Below, piece after piece: positions 34,478 to 42,792 of a stretch of 64,000 nucleotides of DNA. Under the pieces are notes generated by a model that was not told the origin of the DNA, did no database searches, and saw only the letters and a list, made by a program, of their open reading frames with translations. The DNA lies in the NCBI RefSeq assembly GCF_000739995.1, contig NZ_BBJX01000004.1, positions 1 through 64,000 of the forward strand, written 5' to 3'. Position 1 is the first letter of the stretch. Each line of letters starts with the position of its first letter. Made by a program: the position numbers and the translations under genes. Source of the DNA: Comamonas granuli NBRC 101663 (GTDB lineage: Bacteria; Pseudomonadota; Gammaproteobacteria; Burkholderiales; Burkholderiaceae_C).

Positions 34478-35623
34478 TTACTCTGTTTTCTGGCGCACGA
34501 AATTCAGGAGCTGTGTCACCAGGTCCGGCTGCGCCAGCAGGCGCGTGCGCGCGGCCCGCACGCAGGCCCCCCATTCGGCCAGCAGGCCGGCGTCGAGCTG
34601 CGGCAGCGCGGCCTGCTCCAGCCCGTTCCAGACGGCGTGAAACTGGCGCAGCGCGGCGGGCGCCTGCAGCCAGTCCAGAAAGGCGTGCAGCTTGCCGTGG
34701 TGCGCGTCGTCGTGCTGCGGGTAGATCTGCCAGACCAGCGGCTGTCCGGCCCACAGCGCACGCACGAGCGAATCCTCCCCGCGCACGAAATTCAGGTCGC
34801 AGGCCCAGAGCATTTCGTCGAAAGCGTCCTGCGGTTGGTAGGAGAGGTATGAAATCGATAGCTGCTTGCGCTTGTCCCATGCGCCCTGCAGGGTATTTTG
34901 GCTTTGATCGGCCTGCAGGGCGGCGCGCGTGGCGGCTGCGGCGCGCCCCGGCGTCACCAGCCAGTGCGTGGGCTGGGTGCGGCACTGTGCGAGCAGCGCC
35001 GGCAGCGCCGGGGGCTCGTAGCAGAACAGCGAGAACCAGCGCGCCTGCGCGCCCTGGTCCGGGGCGGCGCCGTGGCGCTGGCGCCAGGCGGCGCGATCGA
35101 AACGGGCCTGGCGCTGCAGCAGGCCGTGCTCGCGCAGCAGGCCGCCCGTGGCGGGGGTGAAGCCGGGGTAGAAGAAGCATTTGGCATCACCGGCCGCACC
35201 GCTGCCGTGGGCGGGTGAGGGCAGGCCGTGGCAGCGCTCCACATAGCCCTCGGCGCTGAGGTATTCGAGATTGATCCAGACGTATTTTTGCCCTGTGGCG
35301 CTCGCGTGCTGCGCGCATTGCGCTATGAAATCAGGAGCTGGGTCGCAGCCGAAGGCCTCCACCAGCACCTCGGTGGGCGGCTCGTGCGCCGCGCGCAGGC
35401 CGCCGAAGGCGCGCACCTGCACGCCCGGGCAGCCCTGCGGCGCCAGCCAGGCCAGGGCCGAGGCGTCGTCCGTCCACAGGCGCACCTGCTGCCCGCGCCG
35501 GGCCAGCTCGGCGGCCAGGCGCCAGCACACGCCGATGTCGCCGAAGTTGTCGATCACACGGCACACGATGTCCCACTGGCGTGCTGCAGCGGGGGGCGAT
35601 GCGGGAGGAGCGGACAGGGTCAT
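34478..35623 (-). CDS. earP: EF-P arginine rhamnosyltransferase EarP
   Basis: 381 residues, GT-B fold glycosyltransferase that puts rhamnose from dTDP-rhamnose on the EF-P Arg. N-terminal [21 protein letters not shown], middle [16 protein letters not shown] and the C-terminal [23 protein letters not shown] (nucleotide-sugar site) are typical. The gene lies upstream of efp in the same direction. Two copies of the 49-bp repeat (F antisense, G sense) lie in frame within it, encoding [17 protein letters not shown] and [16 protein letters not shown]. Divergent from uvrC (48 bp). Confidence 0.93.
   Translation of the reverse strand: MTLSAPPASPPAAARQWDIVCRVIDNFGDIGVCWRLAAELARRGQQVRLWTDDASALAWLAPQGCPGVQVRAFGGLRAAHEPPTEVLVEAFGCDPAPDFIAQCAQHASATGQKYVWINLEYLSAEGYVERCHGLPSPAHGSGAAGDAKCFFYPGFTPATGGLLREHGLLQRQARFDRAAWRQRHGAAPDQGAQARWFSLFCYEPPALPALLAQCRTQPTHWLVTPGRAAAATRAALQADQSQNTLQGAWDKRKQLSISYLSYQPQDAFDEMLWACDLNFVRGEDSLVRALWAGQPLVWQIYPQHDDAHHGKLHAFLDWLQAPAALRQFHAVWNGLEQAALPQLDAGLLAEWGACVRAARTRLLAQPDLVTQLLNFVRQKTE
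34846..34894 (+). repeat. 49-bp palindromic element, copy F (inside earP, antisense)
   Basis: Copy F (GATAGCTGCTTGCGCTTG core intact) lies within the earP coding region, opposite to the gene. The right stem arm is decayed (GCGCC), as expected under coding constraint. Confidence 0.75.
35290..35338 (-). repeat. 49-bp palindromic element, copy G (inside earP, sense)
   Basis: Copy G aligns gap-free (GCTCCTGATTTCATAGC....GAGCGCCACAGGGC). It is read in frame 0 by earP as [16 protein letters not shown]. It is more diverged than the intergenic copies. Confidence 0.65.
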
Positions 35624-35670
35624 GGGCGGCCATTGTCCCCGCAGCCGCTCGGCGTGCGCACAATAGCGCC

Positions 35671-37632
35671 ATGAACCAGGCCCATTCCGACGAACTGCTC
35701 GCGCAGGTGGCGGCCCTGCCCGCGCTGCCCGGCGTGTACCGCTACTTCGATGCGGCCGGCGTCCTGCTCTACGTGGGCAAGGCGCGCAACCTGAAAAAGC
35801 GCGTGTCCAGCTATTTCACGCGCCAGCATGGCGGCACGCGCATCGGCCACATGGTGGGCAAGATTGCGCGGCTGGAGACCACCGTGGTGCGCTCCGAGGC
35901 CGAGGCGCTGCTGCTGGAGAACAACCTCATCAAGTCGCAGCAGCCCAAGTACAACATCCTGTTTCGCGACGACAAGAGCTACCCCTTCCTGAAGATCACC
36001 GGCGTCGCCGCCAAGGACGGCCAGGGCGACGCACCGGGCCAGCGCTTTGCGCGCATCGCCTACTACCGTGGCAGCATCGACAAGCGCCACCGCTACTTCG
36101 GTCCCTACCCGAGCGCGTGGGCGGTGAAGGAGACCATTCTGCTGCTGCAAAAGGTGTTCCGCCTGCGCACCTGCGAGGACACGGTGTTCGCCCACCGCAC
36201 GCGGCCCTGCCTGCTCTACCAGATCAAGCGCTGCACCGCGCCCTGCGTGGGCTACATCTCCCCAGAGGCCTATGCCCAGGACGTGGCGCACGCCGAGGCG
36301 CTCCTGCGCGGCGAGACGCAGGCGCTCTTGCAGGAGCTGGAGGCGCGCATGATGGCGCACGCCGAGCGGCTGGAGTACGAGCAGGCGGCCGAGCTGCGCA
36401 ACCAGATCCAGGCCCTGGCGCGCGTGCTGCACCAGCAAAGCGTGGAGACCGCGTCCGACCAGGATGTGGACATCCTCGCCGTGCGCGTGCAGGGTGGGCG
36501 CGCCTGCGTGAACCTGGCCATGGTGCGCGGCGGGCGCCACCTGGGCGACCGCGCGTACTTCCCCGTCCAGGTGGACGATGCCGTGGGCGTCTACGCAGCC
36601 GAGGAGGGCGCCGAAAGCGCCGAGGGCGGCGGCGGTGCGGAGCCCTCGGCCGAGCAGCAGGTGCTCGCGGCCTTTCTGGCGCAGCACTACCTCAACGTGC
36701 CCGTGCCGGGCGTGCTGGTGACCAGCGAGCCGGTGGACGCGGCCCTGCTGGCGGCGCTGTCGGAGCAGGCCGGCGTGCGCGTGACGGCGGTGCACCAGCC
36801 GCGCGGGCAGCGGCGCACCTGGCTGGAGATGGCGCAGCAGAATGCCGCCCTGCAATTGACACGCCTGCTGGCCGAGGAAGGCTCGCAGCAGGCGCGCACG
36901 CGCCAACTGGCCGAGGCGCTGGACCTGCCGACCGAGGATCTGGACAGCCTCACCATCGAGTGTTTCGACATCTCGCACACCGCGGGTGAGGCCACGCAGG
37001 CCTCCTGCGTGGTGTTCCGCCAGCACCGGATGCAAAGCAGCGAATACCGCCGCTACCGCATCGAGGGCATCACCGGGGGCGACGACTACGCCGCCATGCG
37101 CCAGGTGCTTGAGCGCCGCTACCGCCCCGTGGCCGAGGCGCAGCGCGAGGCGGGCGGCGCCGAGCCCGGCTCCCCCAGGGCCCGCCTGCCCGATCTCGTG
37201 CTCATCGACGGCGGCAAGGGCCAGGTGGCCGTGGCGCGCGCGGTGTTTGCCGAGTTGGGGCTGGATCTCGCGCGCATCGTCGGCGTGGAGAAGGGCGAGG
37301 GGCGCAAGGTCGGGCTCGAGGAGCTGGTGTTTGCCGACGGGCGCGGGAAGGTCTACCTGGGCCGCGACTCCGCGGCGCTCATGCTCGTGGCGCAGATCCG
37401 CGACGAGGCGCACCGCTTTGCCATCACCGGCATGCGCGCGGCGCGCGCCAAGGTGCGCGTGGGCGCCAGCCGCCTGGAGGACATCCCCGGCATCGGCCCG
37501 AAAAAGCGTGCCCGCCTGCTGCAGCGCTTCGGCGGCGTGCGCGGTGTGCAGGACGCCAGCGTCCAGGATCTGGCCAGCGTGGAGGGCATCTCGCGCGAGC
37601 TGGCCGAGGAAATCTACCGCGCGCTGCGCTGA
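35671..37632 (+). CDS. uvrC: Excinuclease ABC subunit C
   Basis: 653 residues. It makes both incisions in nucleotide excision repair with UvrAB. GIY-YIG-type endonuclease domain [27 protein letters not shown]. Cys-containing segment [20 protein letters not shown], then UVR motif [15 protein letters not shown]. The C-terminal RNase H-like domain has [12 protein letters not shown] and [10 protein letters not shown], followed by a tandem HhH ([19 protein letters not shown]). A Glu/Gly-rich insert (~312-330) is unusual. MNQAHSDEL at 35671 is chosen; mfd upstream in the window belongs to the same pathway. Confidence 0.96.
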   Translation: MNQAHSDELLAQVAALPALPGVYRYFDAAGVLLYVGKARNLKKRVSSYFTRQHGGTRIGHMVGKIARLETTVVRSEAEALLLENNLIKSQQPKYNILFRDDKSYPFLKITGVAAKDGQGDAPGQRFARIAYYRGSIDKRHRYFGPYPSAWAVKETILLLQKVFRLRTCEDTVFAHRTRPCLLYQIKRCTAPCVGYISPEAYAQDVAHAEALLRGETQALLQELEARMMAHAERLEYEQAAELRNQIQALARVLHQQSVETASDQDVDILAVRVQGGRACVNLAMVRGGRHLGDRAYFPVQVDDAVGVYAAEEGAESAEGGGGAEPSAEQQVLAAFLAQHYLNVPVPGVLVTSEPVDAALLAALSEQAGVRVTAVHQPRGQRRTWLEMAQQNAALQLTRLLAEEGSQQARTRQLAEALDLPTEDLDSLTIECFDISHTAGEATQASCVVFRQHRMQSSEYRRYRIEGITGGDDYAAMRQVLERRYRPVAEAQREAGGAEPGSPRARLPDLVLIDGGKGQVAVARAVFAELGLDLARIVGVEKGEGRKVGLEELVFADGRGKVYLGRDSAALMLVAQIRDEAHRFAITGMRAARAKVRVGASRLEDIPGIGPKKRARLLQRFGGVRGVQDASVQDLASVEGISRELAEEIYRALR

Positions 37633-37683
37633 GACCCCGGTGCGGCGCGGCGGCGTGCTCCGTGCCATGACACAATCGCGGCC

Positions 37684-38253
37684 ATGTTCTGGACCATTCC
37701 CACCCTCATGACGTGGACGCGCATCGTCGCGATACCCTTGATCGTGGGGGTGTTCTACGCGCCCCTGGACGGGGCCACGCGCAACCTGGTGGCCACCGTC
37801 ATGTTCGTGGTGTTCGCGGCCACCGACTGGCTGGACGGCTACCTCGCGCGCAAGCTCAACCAGACGTCCTCGTTCGGCGCCTTCCTTGATCCGGTGGCCG
37901 ACAAATTCCTCGTCTGCGCTTCGCTGCTCGTGCTGGTGCACCTGCAGCGCGCCGATGTGTTCGTCGCCCTCATCATCATCGGCCGCGAAATCGCCATCTC
38001 CGCGTTGCGCGAATGGATGGCGCAGATCGGCGCGAGCAAGAGCGTGGCCGTGCACATGCTCGGCAAGGTCAAGACCACCGTGCAGATGCTGGCCATCCCC
38101 TTCCTGCTCTACGACGGGCGGCTCCTGGACGTGATCGACACCGGCGTGTGGGGCACCTGGCTGATCTGGCTCGCTGCCGTGCTCACCGTCTGGTCCATGG
38201 TGTACTACCTGCAAAAGGCGCTGCCCGAGATCCGGGCGCGGGTGTCCAAGTAA
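37684..38253 (+). CDS. pgsA: CDP-diacylglycerol-glycerol-3-phosphate 3-phosphatidyltransferase
   Basis: 189 residues, integral membrane, about five to six TM segments. The CDP-alcohol phosphotransferase signature DG-x2-AR-x8-G-x3-D-x3-D is complete in DWLDGYLARKLN...FGAFLDPVADK. It makes phosphatidylglycerol phosphate for PG and cardiolipin. It follows uvrC by 51 bp, a common pairing, and is probably in the same operon. Confidence 0.95.
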   Translation: MFWTIPTLMTWTRIVAIPLIVGVFYAPLDGATRNLVATVMFVVFAATDWLDGYLARKLNQTSSFGAFLDPVADKFLVCASLLVLVHLQRADVFVALIIIGREIAISALREWMAQIGASKSVAVHMLGKVKTTVQMLAIPFLLYDGRLLDVIDTGVWGTWLIWLAAVLTVWSMVYYLQKALPEIRARVSK

Positions 38254-38540
38254 TGTTTCGGGGCCACACAGGCGCGGGGCTGTCAATCCGTACTGTTGCC
38301 AAGCGTTTGTACCATGCCAAAAAAGCACGGTTTCCCGGCCTGCATGGATGCAATTCCGTCTAGAATCGATTCCATCGTTGTGACTATGCTTCGTGTTGTA
38401 TTGACACGCCGGGGGCCCATGGCTCTAATCGCCGCTGGCAGTGCCAAGTGCATGGGGCCAGCCTGTCACCCCTGACCGGCGCTGTGCGTCGTGCACCCAC
38501 AACCGAGAGACAATCCACACCTACATACGAGAGGCCTCCT
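38254..38540 (+). other. Intergenic region and hupB leader
   Basis: 287 bp without a gene. It holds a strong promoter-like sequence (38401-38429) and an ~100-nt leader before the HU gene. Near 38295-38325 there is faint similarity to the right half of the 49-bp element, too weak to call. Otherwise nothing was seen. Confidence 0.6.
38401..38429 (+). promoter_or_regulatory. Sigma-70 promoter of the HU gene
   Basis: Perfect -35 TTGACA (38401-38406), 17-bp spacer, -10 TCTAAT (38424-38429, five of six). A transcript start near 38436 leaves a ~105-nt 5' leader. Confidence 0.75.
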
Positions 38541-38813
38541 GTGAACAAAACCGAATTGATCGAGCACATTGCTAACAATGCAGACATCTCCAAGGCTGCA
38601 GCCGCGCGGGCACTGGAGTCCACCATTGAGGCGGTCAAGAAGACCTTGAAGAAAGGCGGCACGGTGTCGCTCGTCGGTTTCGGTACTTTCGCTGTGGGCA
38701 AGCGTGCGGCACGCACGGGCCGCAACCCCCGCACGGGCGCGGCGATCAAGATCAAGGCGGCCAAGGTGCCCAAGTTCCGTCCCGGCAAGGCGCTCAAGGA
38801 CGCCATCAACTGA
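38541..38813 (+). CDS. hupB: HU-family nucleoid DNA-binding protein
   Basis: 90 residues, standard [51 protein letters not shown] (beta-arm with Pro intercalation site) and [13 protein letters not shown]. It bends DNA and compacts the nucleoid. GTG start with GAGAGG upstream. A single gene behind its own promoter; tRNA-Val follows within 16 bp and probably shares the transcript up to the terminator at 38925. Confidence 0.96.
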   Translation: MNKTELIEHIANNADISKAAAARALESTIEAVKKTLKKGGTVSLVGFGTFAVGKRAARTGRNPRTGAAIKIKAAKVPKFRPGKALKDAIN

Positions 38814-38828
38814 CATCGGATTTACCGT

Positions 38829-38904
38829 GGGTGCTTAGCTCAGTCGGTAGAGCGGCGCCCTTACAAGGCGTAGGTCGGCGGTTCGACCCCGTCAGCACCC
38901 ACCA
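38829..38904 (+). tRNA. tRNA-Val (anticodon TAC)
   Basis: 76 nt with encoded CCA. Acceptor GGGTGCT/AGCACCC, D arm GCTCAGTCGGTAGAGC, anticodon loop CTTACAA (TAC), T arm GGTTCGACCCC. All stems pair. Confidence 0.95.
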
Positions 38905-38924
38905 CACCAATCCAATGCATCCAA

Positions 38925-38956
38925 GGGCCTAGAGAAATCTAGGCCCTTTTCTTTTC
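38925..38956 (+). terminator. Terminator after hupB-tRNA-Val
   Basis: GGGCCTAGA (38925-38933), GAAA loop, TCTAGGCCC (38938-38946), then TTTTCTTTTC. Confidence 0.92.
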
Positions 38957-39011
38957 AGGGCCATGGGAATGCCTCCCCGCCCTGTCGTGCCTTGCGGAGG
39001 CACAGCGGGCG

Positions 39012-39668
39012 TCAACATGGCTCGGATCCGGGTTTTCGGCCCGGCTTGCGGACCGGCGCCAGGCAGGCAATCGCGTGGTCGGCAAAGGCCTGGGCGATCT
39101 GCTCGCCGGCGAGCGGGCCGTCTTCAGTGAACCAGCGGTTGATGTTGTTGATGGCGCCCATGAAGAAAAACACCGCGAGCTTGGGGTCGCAGGGGGCGAT
39201 CTGGCCCTCGTCCATGGCCTGTTGCACCAGGGCCCGCAGCTCGCTGTCGAGCACGCGGCGGCGCCGTTGGATCGCTTCGGTGTGCTCGGGTGTCATCGAG
39301 TAGTACTCGGTCAGCACGACGCAGGTCCCGAGTTCGCTGGTCATCTTGCGGATGTACAGCGCCACGAATTCGCGCAGCCGTGCCAGGGGCGCCGTGGCCG
39401 TTTGCTGCGCCTGGGCCATGGCCTCCTCGGCCATGGCCACGGCCATGCGGTGGCATTCGAACAGGATCTCGTGCTTGTTCTCCACATAGCGGTACAGCGC
39501 CGGCTTGGTGACCGACAGCGCCTGGGCGATGTCATCGAGCGTGGTGTTGTGAAAGCCCTTGGTCCCAAACACCCGGCCGGCCGCCATGATCAGGGCGCGC
39601 TTGCGCACCTCGCGTGCGTCGGGCACTTCGGCAAGGGCATTGTTCCAGCGGGCGGGTTTGTTCTTCAC
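39012..39668 (-). CDS. TetR-family transcriptional regulator
   Basis: 218 residues. The N-terminal HTH is RKRALIMAAGRVFGTKGFHNTTLDDIAQALSVTKPALYRYVENKHEIL, followed by a TetR_C-like helical ligand domain. The start is uncertain: a GTG at 39668 (VKNKPARW) gives normal length. The ATG at 39776 would overlap the divergent promoter. It is divergent from the binding-protein/acyl-CoA cluster, whose promoter carries a matching dyad. It is likely the local repressor, perhaps induced by an acyl-CoA. Confidence 0.9.
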   Translation of the reverse strand: MKNKPARWNNALAEVPDAREVRKRALIMAAGRVFGTKGFHNTTLDDIAQALSVTKPALYRYVENKHEILFECHRMAVAMAEEAMAQAQQTATAPLARLREFVALYIRKMTSELGTCVVLTEYYSMTPEHTEAIQRRRRVLDSELRALVQQAMDEGQIAPCDPKLAVFFFMGAINNINRWFTEDGPLAGEQIAQAFADHAIACLAPVRKPGRKPGSEPC

Positions 39669-39730
39669 TTGGAGGCGGGTGGTTGGATGGGGAAGGCGCC
39701 GGCCATGTCGCCGACGTGTCAATGGTGCGG

Positions 39731-39759
39731 TTGACACTGTGCATTGTCGCTCATACGAT
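39731..39759 (+). promoter_or_regulatory. Promoter of the acyl-CoA catabolic cluster
   Basis: Perfect -35 TTGACA (39731-39736), 17-bp spacer, -10 TACGAT (39754-39759, four of six). About 84 bp before the binding-protein start. Confidence 0.65.
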
Positions 39760-39766
39760 TCACCGC

Positions 39767-39786
39767 AAGTTACCAAAGAGTAACTT
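39767..39786. promoter_or_regulatory. Candidate TetR-family operator
   Basis: Perfect 7-bp inverted repeat AAGTTAC/GTAACTT around a 6-bp spacer, starting at the expected transcription start just after the -10. A second, shorter dyad GTTTA/TAAAC (39790-39806) follows directly. Confidence 0.6.
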
Positions 39787-39842
39787 ATAGTTTATCATCG
39801 GTAAACACCCGCCCGGTGCGGGTCACCACAGGAGACGAATCC

Positions 39843-41087
39843 ATGAGCATTTTTCGTGCAACCAGCATAGCCGCCGTCTTGGCCTGCGCCGCATGGGCCG
39901 CTGCGGCGCAGTCGGCGCCGCCCATCCGCATCGCCCACATCGACACGTTCTCGGGCCCGACGGCCTCGACGGGGGCCACCGTTGCCAAGACCATGCTGTA
40001 CGCAGCGCACCTGATCAACGAGCGCGGTGGCGTGCTGGGCCGCAAGCTCGAAGTGGTGCAGATGGACAATGCCGGCGATTCCAACAAGGCCGTGGCCATG
40101 TTGACCAGCACCATCGACCAGAAGATCAACTTCATGGTGCAGGCGGGCAATTCGGGCATTGCCGGCTCCTTGCTCACGGCCGTGGAAAAGCACAACCAGC
40201 GCAACCCCAATGCGCGCGTGCTGTTCCTGAACTACGGCTCGGCGCTGCCCGACCTCACCGAGTCCAAGTGCAGCTTCTGGTTCTTCCGCTTCGAGGCGCA
40301 CCAGAAGATGAAGATGCACGCCGTGGCCGAGTACGTGGCCAAGAACCCCGATATCAAGAAGATCTACCTGATCAACCAGGACTACAGCTTTGGTCACGAG
40401 GTCAGCGCCGATGCCAAGGCGATCATCGGCAAGGCACGGCCTGACATCCAGTTCGTGGGCGATGACTTCCACCCGTTCGGCAAGATCAAGGATTTCTCGC
40501 CGTACGTGCTCAAGATCAAGCAGTCGGGCGCCGATACGGTGCTCACCGGCAACTGGGGCAACGACCTGGCGCTGCTGGTGCGTGCCAGCAAGGAGTCGGG
40601 CCTGAGCACCAAATACATCACGTACTACGGAGGCCTGTTCGGCGTGCCCACATCCATAGGCACGGCCGGTGAGAACACGGTGTTCCAGATCTCGTCCTGG
40701 CATCCGAATGCACCAGTCGAGGACAAGACCCCGGAGCTGGAGAAGTACCAGCGCGACTTCAAGGCCAAGTTTGGCGAGGACCTGTACTACACCTCGATCC
40801 TGGTGCAGATGGACATGCTGGCCAAGGCCATCGAGAAGACCGGTAACGCCGAAGACCTGGTCAAGATCGCCAAGGCGCTGGAGGGCATGGAGTACGACTC
40901 GCCGTTTGGCCGCATCCAGATGCGCGCCCAGGACCACCAGGCCAGCCATCCGATCTACATCAACCAGCTGGTCAAGGGCGTGAAGTACGACGCCGAGGGT
41001 CTGGGCATGGGCTGGAAGACCGTGGCCAAGGTGCCGGGCGACAAGACCGTGCTGCCCACCGCCTGCAAGATGGAGCGCCCGCTCTGA
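39843..41087 (+). CDS. Branched-chain-amino-acid-type ABC substrate-binding protein
   Basis: 414 residues. A signal peptide (MSIFRATSIAAVLACAAWAAAAQS) is followed by a periplasmic binding fold type 1 (IRIAHIDTFSGPTASTGATVAKTMLYAAHLINERGG, residues split below this limit in the protein). The C-terminal lobe contains FGRIQMRAQDHQASHPIYIN. LivK/LivJ-like proteins of this class often bind aromatic or other organic acids. No permease or ATPase genes are near, so it is an orphan component that must use a transporter coded elsewhere. ACAGGAGACG ribosome site. First gene of the cluster. Confidence 0.9.
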   Translation: MSIFRATSIAAVLACAAWAAAAQSAPPIRIAHIDTFSGPTASTGATVAKTMLYAAHLINERGGVLGRKLEVVQMDNAGDSNKAVAMLTSTIDQKINFMVQAGNSGIAGSLLTAVEKHNQRNPNARVLFLNYGSALPDLTESKCSFWFFRFEAHQKMKMHAVAEYVAKNPDIKKIYLINQDYSFGHEVSADAKAIIGKARPDIQFVGDDFHPFGKIKDFSPYVLKIKQSGADTVLTGNWGNDLALLVRASKESGLSTKYITYYGGLFGVPTSIGTAGENTVFQISSWHPNAPVEDKTPELEKYQRDFKAKFGEDLYYTSILVQMDMLAKAIEKTGNAEDLVKIAKALEGMEYDSPFGRIQMRAQDHQASHPIYINQLVKGVKYDAEGLGMGWKTVAKVPGDKTVLPTACKMERPL

Positions 41088-41127
41088 TGCGCCAGCCCCA
41101 CGCAGATCGCATGCCGGGAGATCGGTC

Positions 41128-41913
41128 ATGAACGTGCACGACAGAGTGGCCGTGGTCACGGGCGGTGCCTCGGGCCTGGGCTATGCCAGCGCGGCGGCCC
41201 TGGCGGCCGCGGGCGCGCGCGTGGTCATCCTGGACCGCGATGCCCAGGCCGTGGCCGCGGCAGCGCGGTCGCTGGGGCACGGGGTGCAGGGCCACCAGGC
41301 CGACGTCACGCAGGACGCGGCCGTGGAGCAGCTCTTTGCGCAACTGCACGACACCGTGGGAGCGGTGTCGGTGCTGGTCAACTGCGCGGGCATCGCCGAG
41401 CCCGGCAACGTAGTGCGGCAAGGCCGGGCCATGCCGCTGGCCGCGTTCGAGCATGTCGTCGCCGTGAACCTGCTGGGCACCATCAACTGCATCCGTTGCG
41501 CGGTGCCCCAGATGATCAACGCGCGCAGCGACGCCGGCCTGCCGGCCGGCACCGAGGCGGGCGTGATCATCAACACCGCCTCGATTGCGGCCTTCGATGG
41601 CCAGATGGGCCAGGCCGCGTATGCCGCCTCCAAGGGCGGCGCGGCGGGCATGGTGCTGCCGCTGGCCCGCGAGCTGGGCAACTACGGCATCCGCGTTCTG
41701 GGCATTGCGCCGGGCGTGTTCGAGACGCCCATGACGCTGGGCCTGCCGCAGCGCTCGCGCGAGGTGGTGTTTGCCGCTGTGCCGCCGTTTCCGCAGCGCC
41801 CCGGCCAGCCGCAGGAGTTTGCCCAACTGGTGTTGTCCATGGTCGCCAATCCCATGCTCAATGGCGAGGTGGTGCGCCTGGACGGGGGCCTGCGCATGCC
41901 GGCCCGCGTCTGA
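41128..41913 (+). CDS. Short-chain dehydrogenase, type II 3-hydroxyacyl-CoA dehydrogenase-like
   Basis: 261 residues. Cofactor motif [19 protein letters not shown], catalytic Ser in [15 protein letters not shown] and [18 protein letters not shown] is typical of the HSD17B10/3-hydroxyacyl-CoA dehydrogenase type II group. It would oxidise a 3-hydroxyacyl-CoA with NAD. It lies 40 bp after the binding protein and 28 bp before a second SDR of the same group (about half of aligned motifs shared). A hydratase and an acyl-CoA dehydrogenase are missing from the cluster. Confidence 0.88.
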   Translation: MNVHDRVAVVTGGASGLGYASAAALAAAGARVVILDRDAQAVAAAARSLGHGVQGHQADVTQDAAVEQLFAQLHDTVGAVSVLVNCAGIAEPGNVVRQGRAMPLAAFEHVVAVNLLGTINCIRCAVPQMINARSDAGLPAGTEAGVIINTASIAAFDGQMGQAAYAASKGGAAGMVLPLARELGNYGIRVLGIAPGVFETPMTLGLPQRSREVVFAAVPPFPQRPGQPQEFAQLVLSMVANPMLNGEVVRLDGGLRMPARV

Positions 41914-41941
41914 TGCCCTCCCGCAAGAAAGAAGGACGCAT

Positions 41942-42751
41942 ATGAAATTGCAGGGAACCGTGGCCGTGGTGACCGGTGCCGCATCGGGACTGGGCCGCGC
42001 CTGTGTCGACATGCTGCTGGCCGAAGGGTGCAGCGTGGCGGCCATCGACCTGGCACCCGCCGAGGCCGAGGTCCGGAGCGGGGCGCCGCGCCTGCTGCGG
42101 CTGGCGGGCGATGTGAGCGACGCCGGCGACATGGAGCGCGCGTTTGCCACCATCGAGCGCGAGCTGGGCACGCCAGGCATCCTGATCAACTGTGCCGGCG
42201 TGCTGGGCCCGGCGCGCGTGTTCCGCATCGACAAGGCCACCGGGCGCGCCGTGCCCCGGCCCATGGAGCTGTTTCGCCGCGTGATCGACATCAACCTCGT
42301 GGGCACCTTCAACACCATCCGGTTGTTCGTCCAGGCATTGGCCCAGGCGGGCCCGGTGCGTGACGGCGAAGACCGCGGGGTCATCATCAACACGGCTTCG
42401 GTGGCGGCCTATGAGGCCCTGTCCGCCCAGACCGCCTACGGTGCCTCCAAGGCCGGCGTGGCCAGCATGACCTTGCCGCTGGCGCGTGAGCTGGCGTACT
42501 ACGGCATCCGGGCCATGGCGCTGGCGCCGGGCACGTTCGAGACCGGCATGTACGAGGTCGTTCCCGACCATACGCGCCGCACGCTGATCGACGACGTGCC
42601 TTTCCCGTGCCGACCGGGCCGTCCGGCCGAGTTTGCCCACATGGCCAAGGCCGTGATCGAAAACCAGATGATGAACGGATCGGTCGTGCGCATCGACGGC
42701 GCCGTGCGCATGCGCGAGCCGCAAGCCCGCGGCACCGAGCCGACGCGGTGA
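41942..42751 (+). CDS. Second short-chain dehydrogenase (HSD17B10-like)
   Basis: 269 residues. TGAASGLG, ILINCAGVLGPARVF, INTASVAAYEALSAQ, YGASKAG and ALAPGTFETGMY parallel the preceding SDR, suggesting tandem duplication with later specialisation. The start MKLQGTVAVV follows AAGAAAGAAGG. The pair may act on two different 3-hydroxyacyl-CoA intermediates (for example stereoisomers or chain lengths); this is inference. Confidence 0.88.
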   Translation: MKLQGTVAVVTGAASGLGRACVDMLLAEGCSVAAIDLAPAEAEVRSGAPRLLRLAGDVSDAGDMERAFATIERELGTPGILINCAGVLGPARVFRIDKATGRAVPRPMELFRRVIDINLVGTFNTIRLFVQALAQAGPVRDGEDRGVIINTASVAAYEALSAQTAYGASKAGVASMTLPLARELAYYGIRAMALAPGTFETGMYEVVPDHTRRTLIDDVPFPCRPGRPAEFAHMAKAVIENQMMNGSVVRIDGAVRMREPQARGTEPTR

Positions 42752-42792
42752 CGCCGTGCCCTGACCAACCCTCCCTGATTTGCTTCCCCGCC

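Noticed and set aside
35620-38328. A 902-residue minus-strand frame over uvrC and pgsA
   Set aside because: Antisense shadow of two well-supported genes; low-complexity composition.
38295-38330. Possible eleventh copy of the 49-bp element before hupB
   Set aside because: Only the right half (AAGCGTTT..CATGCCAAAAA) resembles copy J; the invariant TAGC and GCG are missing at the right spacing.
41088-42792. Hidden ABC permease/ATPase genes accompanying the binding protein
   Set aside because: All space up to the thiolase is taken by SDRs and the ligase; no Walker or LivH/M motifs in any frame.
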